Of a stretch of 64,000 nucleotides of DNA, positions 33,035 through 41,807 are shown piece after piece. Origin of the DNA: JBQTKD01 sp963703165 (GTDB lineage Bacteria; Actinomycetota; Actinomycetes; Sporichthyales; Sporichthyaceae). The stretch's first letter is position 1, and each line of letters starts with the position of its first letter. A program made the translations under genes and the position numbers. The DNA lies in assembly GCA_963703165.1 (NCBI GenBank), contig OY969798.1, positions 186,001-250,000 on the forward strand, given 5' to 3'. Below the pieces are notes generated by a model, which saw only the letters and a program-made list of their open reading frames with translations, searched no databases and was not told the origin of the DNA.

Positions 33035-35668
33035 TTCCTTGGCCGCGGCGTCGACCGGCCCGGCCAGCACCTGAGCGGCCAGGTCCTCGCGGCGTCGGAT
33101 ACCGAGCTTGTAGTAGATGCTCTGCAGGCGGGCCTCGACGGTGCGCACGGACAGGCCGAGCCGCTCGGCGATGACCTTGTTGGCGTGCCCGGCCGCGGCG
33201 TAGCGCGCGGTCTCCTGCTCGGCCGGCGTCAGTTGCTCCCGCACCGAAAGCCCTTGCAGGGCCGGGGTCTGCGCCCCCTCGCACTGCTCCGCGAGGTGTG
33301 CCGCACGCCGCGTGGCCCCGGCCGCGCGCCTGGTGTCCCCGGCCCGTTGCCAGAGCATCCCGGCGTCGGCAGAGGCCTCGGCCGCGAGCAGCAGCGCACC
33401 GATCCGTTCGAAGTCCTCGCTGACCTGGGCGGCGCCCGCCGCGTCGTGGGCGACGACGGCCACGCAGTGCCGGGCGTACAGCGACACCCACGGGTTCTCG
33501 ACCGCGGCGGCGACCTCGGTGAGCGACTCGACCGCCTGCTTCGCATGCCCGATGCGCACCAGGCCGTGCAGCGCAGCCGCCGCCGCGAGGACGTCGCCGC
33601 TTGCCTGGCTCTCCTGGTAGGTGCGGACGAACAGATCGCGGGCTGCCGGCAGATCACCCTCGGCGACGGCGGTCCACGCCGCCGCCTGACCGATCAGGCC
33701 GGTGGTGAACCCGTTGGGCGCGATACCGGCCGCCGCGTTCAGGCCCAGTGCCTCGCGTGCCTCGACGGGTCGCTGACACAGCGCGTGAATCACCGCGAGC
33801 AGCGGGGTCGCGTACGCCCAACAGACGTCGTAGCCCAACTGCTCGCACAGGGCGATCGCCTCGTGGGTGACCTTCTCGGCCGTGGCCAGTTTCCCCTCGC
33901 GGAGATGGTGCCCGCCCAACTGCCAGGCCGCGAACAGTTGCATCTCGGCCGACCCGCGGGCCAGCCCGTCGTCGTACTGGCGCCGGCACAGCTCGATGCT
34001 CTCGGCCAACCGGCCGCTGTTGGCCACGACCTCGCTCAGCGTCGCTTCGTGGGCGAACCGCCACCACCCCAGGTCACCGGCCGCCCGGGCACTGCTCTCG
34101 ACCCGTTCGATCTCCGCATCGGCGAGCGCCGGATGTCCCATCCGGCTCAGGCACATCGCACGGCCGATCCGGGCCGCAGCCATGGCCGCGGTCCGGCCCT
34201 CGTCGATCGTCGGTACCGCAAGCTCGACCGCGGCTCGCGGTCCGTCGAGCAGCAGGGCGTTGATCACTGCGAGGCCCTGGCGAGCCGCCTCCAACTCGGG
34301 ATCCTCCGAGGTCGCCTCCGCCAGCAGCCGCTGCATCTCGACGGGGCGGGCGCGCATGTACGCGATCCGTGCTCGCTCCAGAATCGTGCGCACCCGGTCC
34401 GCGCCCGAGACCTCCGCGGCGAGGTCGGCGAGCAGGGCGTCCGCCTCGTCCGGTTGGCCGTGCAGCAGAAGCAGGCCCGCCATCAGCAACGAAGCCTCGG
34501 GACCGGCGCCTGCGGACCGAGCGGCGGACGCGAGGCGTAAAGCCAACGGCAGGTCCCACTGCCAGCGGGCGGCGTCGGCCGCCGCCAGGAGTTGATCGGC
34601 CCGGCCACCACCGCCGGCCAGGCGCCAGGTGGCGACCCGGAGCACGTCGTTGCGACGACGCAGGCCGGTCGCCTCGACGGCCTCCGCAAGCATCCGGGCC
34701 AGCCTGCGGGACTGCAGCCCGCTCAACCGGCTGCGCAGGACCTCGCCGTAGATCGGGTGCGCCAACCGCACCTCGAGGCGCTGCCCGTCGTTCCGGCTCG
34801 AGACCAGGCCCAGCTCCTCCAGGCGGTCCGCGATCTCGACCGCCGAGAGAGTCTCGAGCTCCCGTGCGCCGAGCGGCTCGCCGATCGCGAGCAACTCCAG
34901 CAGCTTGCGTTCCGCACCGTCCAGACGCGTCAGCCGTGCTTCCACCAACTCGACGAGGCGATCGGAGGGCGCGGACTCCCCCACCAACCGCCAGAGATCG
35001 TGCTCGTGCCGCAGGCTGCCGCTGGCGAGGCCGGCGGTGACCAGCTCACGCAGGAAGAGCATGTTGCCCTGACTGCGTTGGATCAACGTGGCGAGGGCGG
35101 CGCCGTCCAACGGGCCGCCGAGGACGGTCGTGAGCAATTCCTCCAGGACATCCGGTTGCAGGTCGGTGAGGTCCAGCCGCTCCAGCAGCCCGTCCTTCCA
35201 CAGCCCGGTGATGGCGTCCGGGGCGGACTCGCGTGGGCGCAGCGTCAGCAGCAGGAACACCTCGGGCCGTTGGGCGAGCTGGGCGATCAACGCGGCCGAG
35301 GCGACGTCCAGCAGGTGAGCGTCGTCCACCAGGATGCAGACCCGCCCCGAGCCGGCCTGGGCCACGATGTGACGCACGGCGAGCGGCATGAAGGCGCTCG
35401 GCTCCTTGGCCGGGGCGTCGACGCCACCGGCGGCCGAGAGCATCGAGGCCATCGCACCGAGCGGGACCGCCGCCGCTGCCTGACTAGCACTGACGACGAA
35501 CGTGGTCATGTCACGCTCCTGGAGGGCACGCAGGCACTCCCGGGCCAACCTCGTCTTCCCCGACCCGGCGGGCGCCACCAGGACGGCACCGCGACGCAGA
35601 TGATCGGCGGCGAGGCGGCGCAACAGTGCCTGCTCCTCGTCCCGCCCGACCAGGGGCCATTCGCTCAC
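33029..35668 (-). CDS. LAL-type LuxR family transcriptional activator 2
   Basis: The product is 879 residues from GTG 35668. The N-terminus (SEWPLVGRDEEQALL), Walker A (APAGSGKTRLA), Walker B (CILVDDAHLLD) and C-terminal HTH (NKVIAERLGLSVRTVEAR) parallel LAL 1, and the recognition-helix region is nearly the same, so both could bind one operator family. TAACGT lies at -12 to -7 of the GTG. The palindrome is centred at -38 here, off the usual spacing, so site 9 may mainly serve the divergent aldehyde dehydrogenase. Confidence 0.93.
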   Translation of the reverse strand: MSEWPLVGRDEEQALLRRLAADHLRRGAVLVAPAGSGKTRLARECLRALQERDMTTFVVSASQAAAAVPLGAMASMLSAAGGVDAPAKEPSAFMPLAVRHIVAQAGSGRVCILVDDAHLLDVASAALIAQLAQRPEVFLLLTLRPRESAPDAITGLWKDGLLERLDLTDLQPDVLEELLTTVLGGPLDGAALATLIQRSQGNMLFLRELVTAGLASGSLRHEHDLWRLVGESAPSDRLVELVEARLTRLDGAERKLLELLAIGEPLGARELETLSAVEIADRLEELGLVSSRNDGQRLEVRLAHPIYGEVLRSRLSGLQSRRLARMLAEAVEATGLRRRNDVLRVATWRLAGGGGRADQLLAAADAARWQWDLPLALRLASAARSAGAGPEASLLMAGLLLLHGQPDEADALLADLAAEVSGADRVRTILERARIAYMRARPVEMQRLLAEATSEDPELEAARQGLAVINALLLDGPRAAVELAVPTIDEGRTAAMAAARIGRAMCLSRMGHPALADAEIERVESSARAAGDLGWWRFAHEATLSEVVANSGRLAESIELCRRQYDDGLARGSAEMQLFAAWQLGGHHLREGKLATAEKVTHEAIALCEQLGYDVCWAYATPLLAVIHALCQRPVEAREALGLNAAAGIAPNGFTTGLIGQAAAWTAVAEGDLPAARDLFVRTYQESQASGDVLAAAAALHGLVRIGHAKQAVESLTEVAAAVENPWVSLYARHCVAVVAHDAAGAAQVSEDFERIGALLLAAEASADAGMLWQRAGDTRRAAGATRRAAHLAEQCEGAQTPALQGLSVREQLTPAEQETARYAAAGHANKVIAERLGLSVRTVEARLQSIYYKLGIRRREDLAAQVLAGPVDAAAKEQ

Positions 35669-35698
35669 CGTGCGACGTTATCTCGCGGGGCAGGCGGC

Positions 35699-35713
35699 AG
35701 GTAGCAACTACGG
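35699..35713. promoter_or_regulatory. Regulon palindrome, site 9
   Basis: AGGTA-GCAAC-TACGG, between LAL 2 and the aldehyde dehydrogenase. TCGACT begins 31 bp from the centre on the dehydrogenase side. On the LAL 2 side the -10-like TAACGT is only 26 bp away. Confidence 0.55.
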
Positions 35714-35798
35714 CTGCCCCGAGCCGACGGGCAAGGTCGACTGCTGTCATCCGAGTTCACCCATCTGCGGCCTGCGGGCACGCCGGGAGGCGTTCGAC

Positions 35799-37286
35799 GT
35801 GACTGTGACAACCCAGCTCCCCTCGCTGCGCAACAGCGGACGGTTCTTCATCGGCGGCGAGTGGGTCGAGCCGTCTTCCTCGGCGCTGTTCGAGGTCGTC
35901 GACTCCGGGACCGAGGAGCGCTTCTTCCAGGTGGCACAGGCTCAGGCCGCCGACATGGACCGGGCGATCGGTGCAGCCCGTGAAGCCTTCGACCACGGCC
36001 CGTGGCCACGTCTCTCGCACGCCGAGCGCGCGGAGTTCCTGCGTGCCTTCGCCGCACGCCTACGCGAACGGACGGAGGAGATCGCCGAGATCTGGCCGCG
36101 GGAGTCCGGCATCCTGGCTCCGCACGCGAGGGGTTCGGTCCCCAAATCCGCGAATGCCTGGGACTTCTACGCCGACCTCGCTGACAGCTACGCGTTCGAG
36201 GACGTCGTCAAGCCCACCGCGGGTGCCTTCGGGCTCCTGGTCCGCGAGCCGGTCGGCGTGGTCGGCTCGATCATCCCGTGGAACTCGGCCATCACGATGA
36301 TCACCTACAAGGTGGCCCCAGCCCTGCTGACCGGGTGCACGGTCGTGCTGAAGTGTTCGCCGGAGGCTCCCGGCGAGGGCTTGGTCTGCGCCGAGATCGC
36401 CCGCGAGATCGGGATGCCGCCCGGCGTGCTCAACGTCGTGACCGCGGACCGGGAAGTCTCCGAACTGTTGGTGACCGACCCTCGCGTGGACAAGATCACG
36501 TTCACCGGTTCCACGGCCGCGGGGCGACGGATCGCGAGCCTGTGCGGCGGCCGGATCGCCCGGGTCACCCTCGAACTGGGCGGCAAGTCGGCCGCCGTCG
36601 TCCTCGACGACGCCGACCTCGGCGCCGCGGCCAAGGCGCTCGCCATGGCCGAGTGCATCCTCACCGGTCAGGTCTGCTCCTCGCTCACCCGCATCGTCGT
36701 CAGCCGAGCCCGCCACGACGAACTCATCGACGCCCTGGCCGCGCAGTTCGGTTCGGTGGTCGTCGGCAGCCCCTTCGATCCCGGCTCGACGATGGGTCCG
36801 CTTGCCGCGAGCCGTCACCGCGACCGGGTGGAGAGCCACATCGCGGCGGGGATCGCCGAGGGCGCCGAACTGGTCGTCGGCGGCAAACGCCCGGCACATC
36901 TGGACCGCGGCTGGTACATCGAACCGACCCTGTTCGGCAACGTCGACAACCGATGGTCCCTCGCGCAGGAGGAGACGTTCGGGCCTGTGCTCAGCGTGAT
37001 CCCTGCCGACGACGAGGCCGACGCCATCCGAATCGCCAACGACACCGTCTACGGCCTGAACGCCTCCGTGTTCACCCCCGACGTGGACCGGGCGCGCGAG
37101 GTGGCCGCTCACCTCCGGGCCGGGACGGTCGGCCACAACGCGTTCCGCACGGACTTCGGCATGGCGTTCGGCGGGTTCAAGCAGTCGGGCATCGGACGGG
37201 AGGGCGGCACCGAAGGCCTGCTGCCGTTCCTGGAGACGAAATCCGTCATTCTCGACGGCGCACCCGCCCGCTACCGGGCCGAGTGA
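35799..37286 (+). CDS. NAD(P)-dependent aldehyde dehydrogenase
   Basis: The product is about 495 residues from GTG 35799 (GGGAGG eight bases upstream). The cofactor motif is FTGSTAAGRRI, the general base Glu is in LELGGKSAAVVL and the catalytic Cys in LTGQVCSSLTR. The C-terminal EETFGPVLSVIP motif is normal. It would oxidise an aldehyde to the acid. Seven bases downstream starts a Baeyer-Villiger-type monooxygenase, so the pair may process a ketone through an ester or lactone to alcohol, aldehyde and acid. Confidence 0.93.
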   Translation: MTVTTQLPSLRNSGRFFIGGEWVEPSSSALFEVVDSGTEERFFQVAQAQAADMDRAIGAAREAFDHGPWPRLSHAERAEFLRAFAARLRERTEEIAEIWPRESGILAPHARGSVPKSANAWDFYADLADSYAFEDVVKPTAGAFGLLVREPVGVVGSIIPWNSAITMITYKVAPALLTGCTVVLKCSPEAPGEGLVCAEIAREIGMPPGVLNVVTADREVSELLVTDPRVDKITFTGSTAAGRRIASLCGGRIARVTLELGGKSAAVVLDDADLGAAAKALAMAECILTGQVCSSLTRIVVSRARHDELIDALAAQFGSVVVGSPFDPGSTMGPLAASRHRDRVESHIAAGIAEGAELVVGGKRPAHLDRGWYIEPTLFGNVDNRWSLAQEETFGPVLSVIPADDEADAIRIANDTVYGLNASVFTPDVDRAREVAAHLRAGTVGHNAFRTDFGMAFGGFKQSGIGREGGTEGLLPFLETKSVILDGAPARYRAE

Positions 37287-37293
37287 GGTCGTC

Positions 37294-38955
37294 GTGACCG
37301 AGCGATCCTCGTCGCCGGCGCCGGAGTTCGCGCCGCTGCCCAGCCGTTGCGAGGTCCTGATCGTGGGGGCCGGCTTCGGTGGGGTCTACGCCCTGCACCG
37401 ACTGCGCAAGCTGGGCTTCGACGCCCACGTCGTCGAAGCCGCCGGCGGGGTGGGGGGCACCTGGTACTGGAACCGCTACCCGGGAGCCCGCTGCGACGTG
37501 CCGAGCGTCCAGTACTCCTACTCCTTCGACCCGGAGCTGCAGCAGGACTGGGTCTGGACCGAGCGCTACGCCGCACAACCGGAGATCCTCGCCTACATCG
37601 AACACGTCGTGGACCGCTTCGGGCTGGCGTCCGGGATCACGGTCGACACCCGGGTCGCCGGCACAGAACTGGACGAGGCGGGCGACAGTTGGATCGTGCG
37701 CACCGACTCCGGCGCGGTCGTGCGGGCGCAGTTCCTGATCGCAGCCGTCGGTGGACTGTCCTCCCCGCAGATCCCGGACTTCCCCGGGATCGAGAGCTTC
37801 CGGGGCGAGATCCACCATCCCGGCGCATGGCCGCACGACGGAGTCGAACTGGCGGGCAGACGCGTCGGGATCATCGGCACCGGATCCTCCGGCGTTCAGA
37901 TGATTCCGCTGGTTGCCCAGCAGGCCGCGCATCTGACGGTATTTCAGCGAACTCCGTGCTATTCCATCCCGGCTGGGAACCGGCCGCTGCCGCCCGAGGA
38001 GTTGGCACAGATCAAGGCGACCTACCCGGAGCTGCGCCAGGCCGGACTGCGGAGCAGCAACAGCCAGGTGTACCCGACGGAGGGCCGTCCGATGTCGGCG
38101 GATCCGCCGGAGCTCCGCCAGAAGGTCCTGAGTCGCTACTGGGCCGACGGCGGGCTGGGGATCGCCCGTGCGTACACCGACACCTCGACCGATCCCGCCG
38201 CCGGCGAATACCTGTCCGAGTTCATCCGGGACCAGATCGCCGAGATCGTCGTCGATCCCGTCCGGCGGGAGATCCTGACCCCGCGGTCCTTCCCGTTCAA
38301 CGGGCGCCGACCGACGCTGGACACGAACTACTACCGCACCTTCAACCTCCCGCACGTCGACCTCGTCGACGTCCGGGAGAACCCCATCCTCGGCCTGACG
38401 CCGTCCGGGGTGGCGACCGAGGAGCGGGAGTACGACCTCGACCTCATCGTGTTCGCCACCGGGTACGACGCCATGACCGGTTCGCTGTTCCGCCTGAACG
38501 TCTGCGGCCGGGACGGTCGCAGCCTGCGCGAGGCCTGGACCGACGGCCCCCAGACCTTCCTGGGTCTGACGACACATCAGTTCCCGAACTTCTTCGTGCT
38601 CGCGGGCCCGGGCAGCCCCTCGGTGCTCGCGACCGTGGTGCTCGCCATCGAACAGCAGGTGGAATGGCTGGGGGATCTGCTCGCGCACGCCCGAGCCGCC
38701 GGAGCCGCCTCGATCGAGGCGACACCCCAGGCACAGGCCGACTGGATGCGGCAGGTCGAGGAGGCCTACGAGAAGTCGGCGTTTCACGGCGTGGACTCCT
38801 GGTATGTCGGCGCGAACATCCCGGGCAAGCCCCGCGTGATCCTGCCCTACACCGGCGGGGCGACGGTGTACCGCGAGCTCTGCGACGAGATCGCCGCCGC
38901 GGGATACCGAGGGCTGCGGCTGACCGCCGCCGTGCAGCCCTCGACCAACGCCTGA
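37294..38955 (+). CDS. Type I Baeyer-Villiger monooxygenase
   Basis: The product is 553 residues. The FAD Rossmann motif GAGFGGVYALHRL is at about residues 26-38 and the NADPH motif GTGSSGVQMI near 196. The fingerprint F-x-G-x3-H-x3-W-P is complete (FRGEIHHPGAWP, residues 169-180). This identifies a type I BVMO that inserts oxygen next to a ketone, giving an ester or lactone. The GTG start has GAGG just upstream and is in an operon with the aldehyde dehydrogenase. A lactone from a cyclic ketone would open to a hydroxy acid, which connects this enzyme with the kinase-based steps inferred here. Confidence 0.92.
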   Translation: MTERSSSPAPEFAPLPSRCEVLIVGAGFGGVYALHRLRKLGFDAHVVEAAGGVGGTWYWNRYPGARCDVPSVQYSYSFDPELQQDWVWTERYAAQPEILAYIEHVVDRFGLASGITVDTRVAGTELDEAGDSWIVRTDSGAVVRAQFLIAAVGGLSSPQIPDFPGIESFRGEIHHPGAWPHDGVELAGRRVGIIGTGSSGVQMIPLVAQQAAHLTVFQRTPCYSIPAGNRPLPPEELAQIKATYPELRQAGLRSSNSQVYPTEGRPMSADPPELRQKVLSRYWADGGLGIARAYTDTSTDPAAGEYLSEFIRDQIAEIVVDPVRREILTPRSFPFNGRRPTLDTNYYRTFNLPHVDLVDVRENPILGLTPSGVATEEREYDLDLIVFATGYDAMTGSLFRLNVCGRDGRSLREAWTDGPQTFLGLTTHQFPNFFVLAGPGSPSVLATVVLAIEQQVEWLGDLLAHARAAGAASIEATPQAQADWMRQVEEAYEKSAFHGVDSWYVGANIPGKPRVILPYTGGATVYRELCDEIAAAGYRGLRLTAAVQPSTNA

Positions 38956-38958
38956 GGC

Positions 38959-40434
38959 CTACGTCGCGGCGCCGAGCGGGAGCCGCTCGGCCCGCAGGGC
39001 GGAGCGGCGCACCTTGCCGGCGTCGTCGCGCAGGGGCTCCTCGGTGCGTTCGATGGTGCGGGGAACCTTGTACGGCGCCAGCCGGTCCCTCACGTGGGCA
39101 AGCAACTCGGCGTCGTCCACCGGTTCGCCGAGTTGCACGAGGGCGTGCGGGACGGCGCCCAGATCCTCGTGGGGCAATCCGATCACGCAGCTGGACCGCA
39201 CCGCGGGATGCTCGTCGAGCACGGCCTCGATCTCGGCGGGATACACGTTCGCTCCCCCGACGAGGAACATGTCGGTCCGCCGGTCGGTGATGTAGACGTA
39301 GCCGTCGGAATCCATCCGGCCCAGATCGCCGAGCGATTCCCACCCGTCGGCCGCCGCCCGAGCCTCGGCGCCGATGTAGCGGTAGGGCGAGGCGGCACCG
39401 ACACCACGGCGCAGCCAGAGCTCGCCCACCTGCTCGGATTCGAGCGGGCGACCCTGCTCGTCGCGGATCTGGATCTCTCCGACGGCCGCGCGCCCCACGG
39501 AGCCGGGATGGCCGAGCCATTCGTCGCCCCGAATCACGCACATCGCCTGACCCTCGGATCCGCCGTACATCTCCCAGATCCGTTCCGCGCCGAGCCATTC
39601 GATCCACGCCCGTTTGAGCCAGCCCGGACACGGCGCCGCCATGTGGAACACCACGTCGATCGACCCGACGTCCCGGGTCGTCCGCTCCGCCTCCGGCAGT
39701 CGCCAGATCCGTTGCATCATGGTGGGCACCAGGTAGCACCAGCCGACGCGATGCCGTTGGACGAGATCGAGCGCCTCGGCAGGGTCGAAGCGGGTCATCA
39801 GGACCACGTGGCTGCCACGCAGCAGGCTGTTGACGGTGATGGAGAACGGCGCGCTGTGGGACAGCGGGGCCGGCATCAGCACGCATCCGCCGTAGGGCAG
39901 GCCCATCAGCTTCGCGGCCGTGCTCGCGTCCTCCGCGACGGCGGGCTTGCTCGAGACGATGAGCTTCGGCCGGCCGGTACTGCCTCCGCTGGTGATGATC
40001 TTCCAGATCGGGGACACCAGAGCGGGCCCGGGTTCGCCGCCGGCCCGGACGGCGGCCTGCATCTGTTCGAGAGTGAGGTCGGTGCCGTCCGCCTCGGCCT
40101 CTCCCACGACCAGGGCGGGCGCCGCGAGTTCGAGGATCTGTCGACGTTCCGCGGCGGGAAGTCGGTGGGACAGAGGGGCAGGCGTGGCCCCGACCCACCA
40201 CGTCGCGAACAGCGTCTGCACGAGTTCGATGCAGTTCGGCAGACCGATGCTGACGACCTCACCCGGCCCGACCCCGCGGGAGGCGAGGTCCGCCGCGAGC
40301 GCGCGCACCCCGGCGAGGAGTTCGCCGCGGCTCACCGTCCGCTCGTCGCACGTCAGCGCCGGACGATCCGGCTCGGCCAGCGCCAGAGCCTCCAGGGCCG
40401 AGCCGAATGGCGTCCCCACGTGTTCTGTCGTCAC
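38959..40434 (-). CDS. Acid-CoA ligase (AMP-binding family)
   Basis: The product is 491 residues from GTG 40434 (GGGAG six bases upstream); an in-frame ATG at 40497 has no such site. The nucleotide-binding loop reads TSGGSTGRPK, a variant of the common SGTTGxPK. YGGSEGQAM is the A5-like motif and ITDRRTDMFLVGGANVYP the hinge region; the catalytic Lys is in DDAGKVRRSALRA. It would activate a carboxylic acid to its CoA thioester. It ends three bases from the convergent BVMO gene. TAGCGT lies 31 bp from the centre of regulon site 10. Confidence 0.9.
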   Translation of the reverse strand: MTTEHVGTPFGSALEALALAEPDRPALTCDERTVSRGELLAGVRALAADLASRGVGPGEVVSIGLPNCIELVQTLFATWWVGATPAPLSHRLPAAERRQILELAAPALVVGEAEADGTDLTLEQMQAAVRAGGEPGPALVSPIWKIITSGGSTGRPKLIVSSKPAVAEDASTAAKLMGLPYGGCVLMPAPLSHSAPFSITVNSLLRGSHVVLMTRFDPAEALDLVQRHRVGWCYLVPTMMQRIWRLPEAERTTRDVGSIDVVFHMAAPCPGWLKRAWIEWLGAERIWEMYGGSEGQAMCVIRGDEWLGHPGSVGRAAVGEIQIRDEQGRPLESEQVGELWLRRGVGAASPYRYIGAEARAAADGWESLGDLGRMDSDGYVYITDRRTDMFLVGGANVYPAEIEAVLDEHPAVRSSCVIGLPHEDLGAVPHALVQLGEPVDDAELLAHVRDRLAPYKVPRTIERTEEPLRDDAGKVRRSALRAERLPLGAAT

Positions 40435-40497
40435 TGGTGCTCCCTCGATGGTGGTCCGACGCGACCTCACGCTAGGAACCGAACTCGGTCCGGGCAC

Positions 40498-40512
40498 CCG
40501 TAAGCGCTACTG
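40498..40512. promoter_or_regulatory. Regulon palindrome, site 10
   Basis: CCGTA-AGCGC-TACTG, centred 71 bp upstream of the ligase GTG. The -10-like TAGCGT (reverse strand 40474-40469) is identical to that of LAL 1 and begins 31 bp from the centre; the predicted leader carries the GGGAG ribosome site. Confidence 0.65.
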
Positions 40513-40537
40513 CGGCGCTGCGGCCGGTGGTGATGCC

Positions 40538-40552
40538 CAGTAGCGATTGCGG
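40538..40552. promoter_or_regulatory. Regulon palindrome, site 11 (degenerate)
   Basis: CAGTA-GCGAT-TGCGG; the second arm has TGC in place of TAC. Its centre is 45 bp upstream of the ACAD10/11-type ATG and 40 bp from site 10. CAGACT begins 32 bp from the centre. Confidence 0.5.
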
Positions 40553-40589
40553 TGGGCGGACCCTCGGAGCCGGTTACAGACTTCGTCGC

Positions 40590-41807
40590 ATGACGACATA
40601 CGCCAGTCCGGGACTGACCGATCGGGTGTGCGATCTACGCGTCCGCATGCTCGACTTCATCGACAACGAGGTGAGTCCGGCCGAGCACCTCATCGACGCG
40701 GGCGGCGAGCAGCGGCTCAAGGTGGTGGCCGACCTACGCGCCGAGGCCAAGCGCCGCGGCCTGTGGGCGCTCGGGCACCCGATTCACCTCGGCGGCCAGG
40801 GTCTGTCGTTCATGGAGTTCGTCCACATGAACGAGATCATCGGACGCTCCGAGCACGGCATGATCGCCGTCGGGTCCATGACGCAGCACGACACGATCAT
40901 GTGGGACCGGTACGGAACGCCCGCCCAGAAGGAACGGTGGCTCACCGGTCTGGTCAACGGCGAGTACCCGTGGATCGCGATCGGCCTGACCGAGCCCGAC
41001 GCGGCGGGTTCCGATCCCACCCAGATGCAGACCACCGCGGTCCTCGACGGGGACGAGTGGGTGGTCAACGGCCGCAAGTGGTTCACCTCCTGGGCCAACC
41101 TGGCCCCCGCCGTTCTGGTGTGGGCCAAGACCGACCCGGATGCCCCGCCGCACCAGCAGTTCTCGGCGATCATCGTGCCGAACGAGACCCCCGGATACGA
41201 ACTGGTCCGGGTGATCCCCACGATGGGCGGCGTCCACGGCAACCACTGCGAACTGAGCTTCACCGACGTCCGGGTACCGAAGGACAACCTGTTCGGACCC
41301 CGCGGCCTGGCCTTCTCCGTCGCGCAGGGTCGGTTGGGACCCGGTCGGATCTTCCACTGCATGCGTTGGCTCGGCCAGATGCAGCGCGCTTTCGAACTGA
41401 TGTGCGAGCGTGCGCGGACGCGCTACGCCCATGGGTCCTACCTGCACGAGAAGGGCGAGATCCGCCGCTACATCGCCGAGTCCGCCGCCGACATCCAGGC
41501 GCATCGCCTGATGACCTTGGAGGCGGCCCGGGTCGTCGACGAGGGCGGCGACGACCGCGTGGCGATCAGCCTCATCAAGTTCCGCGGCGCCGAGTACCTG
41601 CACAACGTGATCGACCGGGCCATCCAGGTCTACGGCGCGATGGGCGTCACCGAGGACACCCCGCTGGCGAAGATGTATCGCGACGCCCGCTACGCCCGTC
41701 TCTACGACGGCCCGGACGAGGTCCACCGCATGGTCGTCGCCCGCCGCCTGGTCAAGCCCGGGGCGATCGCGCCCTGGTCCCCGAAGGGAGAACACAGCAA
41801 TGTCTGA
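40590..41807 (+). CDS. ACAD10/11-type acyl-CoA dehydrogenase family protein
   Basis: The product is 405 residues. The FAD/substrate region GLTEPDAAGSDPTQMQTT and the segment GRLGPGRIFHCMRWLGQ are characteristic of the ACAD10/11 subgroup. The C-terminal motif reads LYDGPDEVHRMV, as in that subgroup, instead of the Y-x-G-(T/A)-N-E motif that carries the usual catalytic Glu. ACAD10/11 and bacterial LvaC act on 4-phosphoacyl-CoA made by APH-type kinases, removing phosphate to give enoyl-CoA; two such kinases are in this regulon. It starts a six-gene operon and overlaps the next gene by eight bases. Confidence 0.9.
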   Translation: MTTYASPGLTDRVCDLRVRMLDFIDNEVSPAEHLIDAGGEQRLKVVADLRAEAKRRGLWALGHPIHLGGQGLSFMEFVHMNEIIGRSEHGMIAVGSMTQHDTIMWDRYGTPAQKERWLTGLVNGEYPWIAIGLTEPDAAGSDPTQMQTTAVLDGDEWVVNGRKWFTSWANLAPAVLVWAKTDPDAPPHQQFSAIIVPNETPGYELVRVIPTMGGVHGNHCELSFTDVRVPKDNLFGPRGLAFSVAQGRLGPGRIFHCMRWLGQMQRAFELMCERARTRYAHGSYLHEKGEIRRYIAESAADIQAHRLMTLEAARVVDEGGDDRVAISLIKFRGAEYLHNVIDRAIQVYGAMGVTEDTPLAKMYRDARYARLYDGPDEVHRMVVARRLVKPGAIAPWSPKGEHSNV

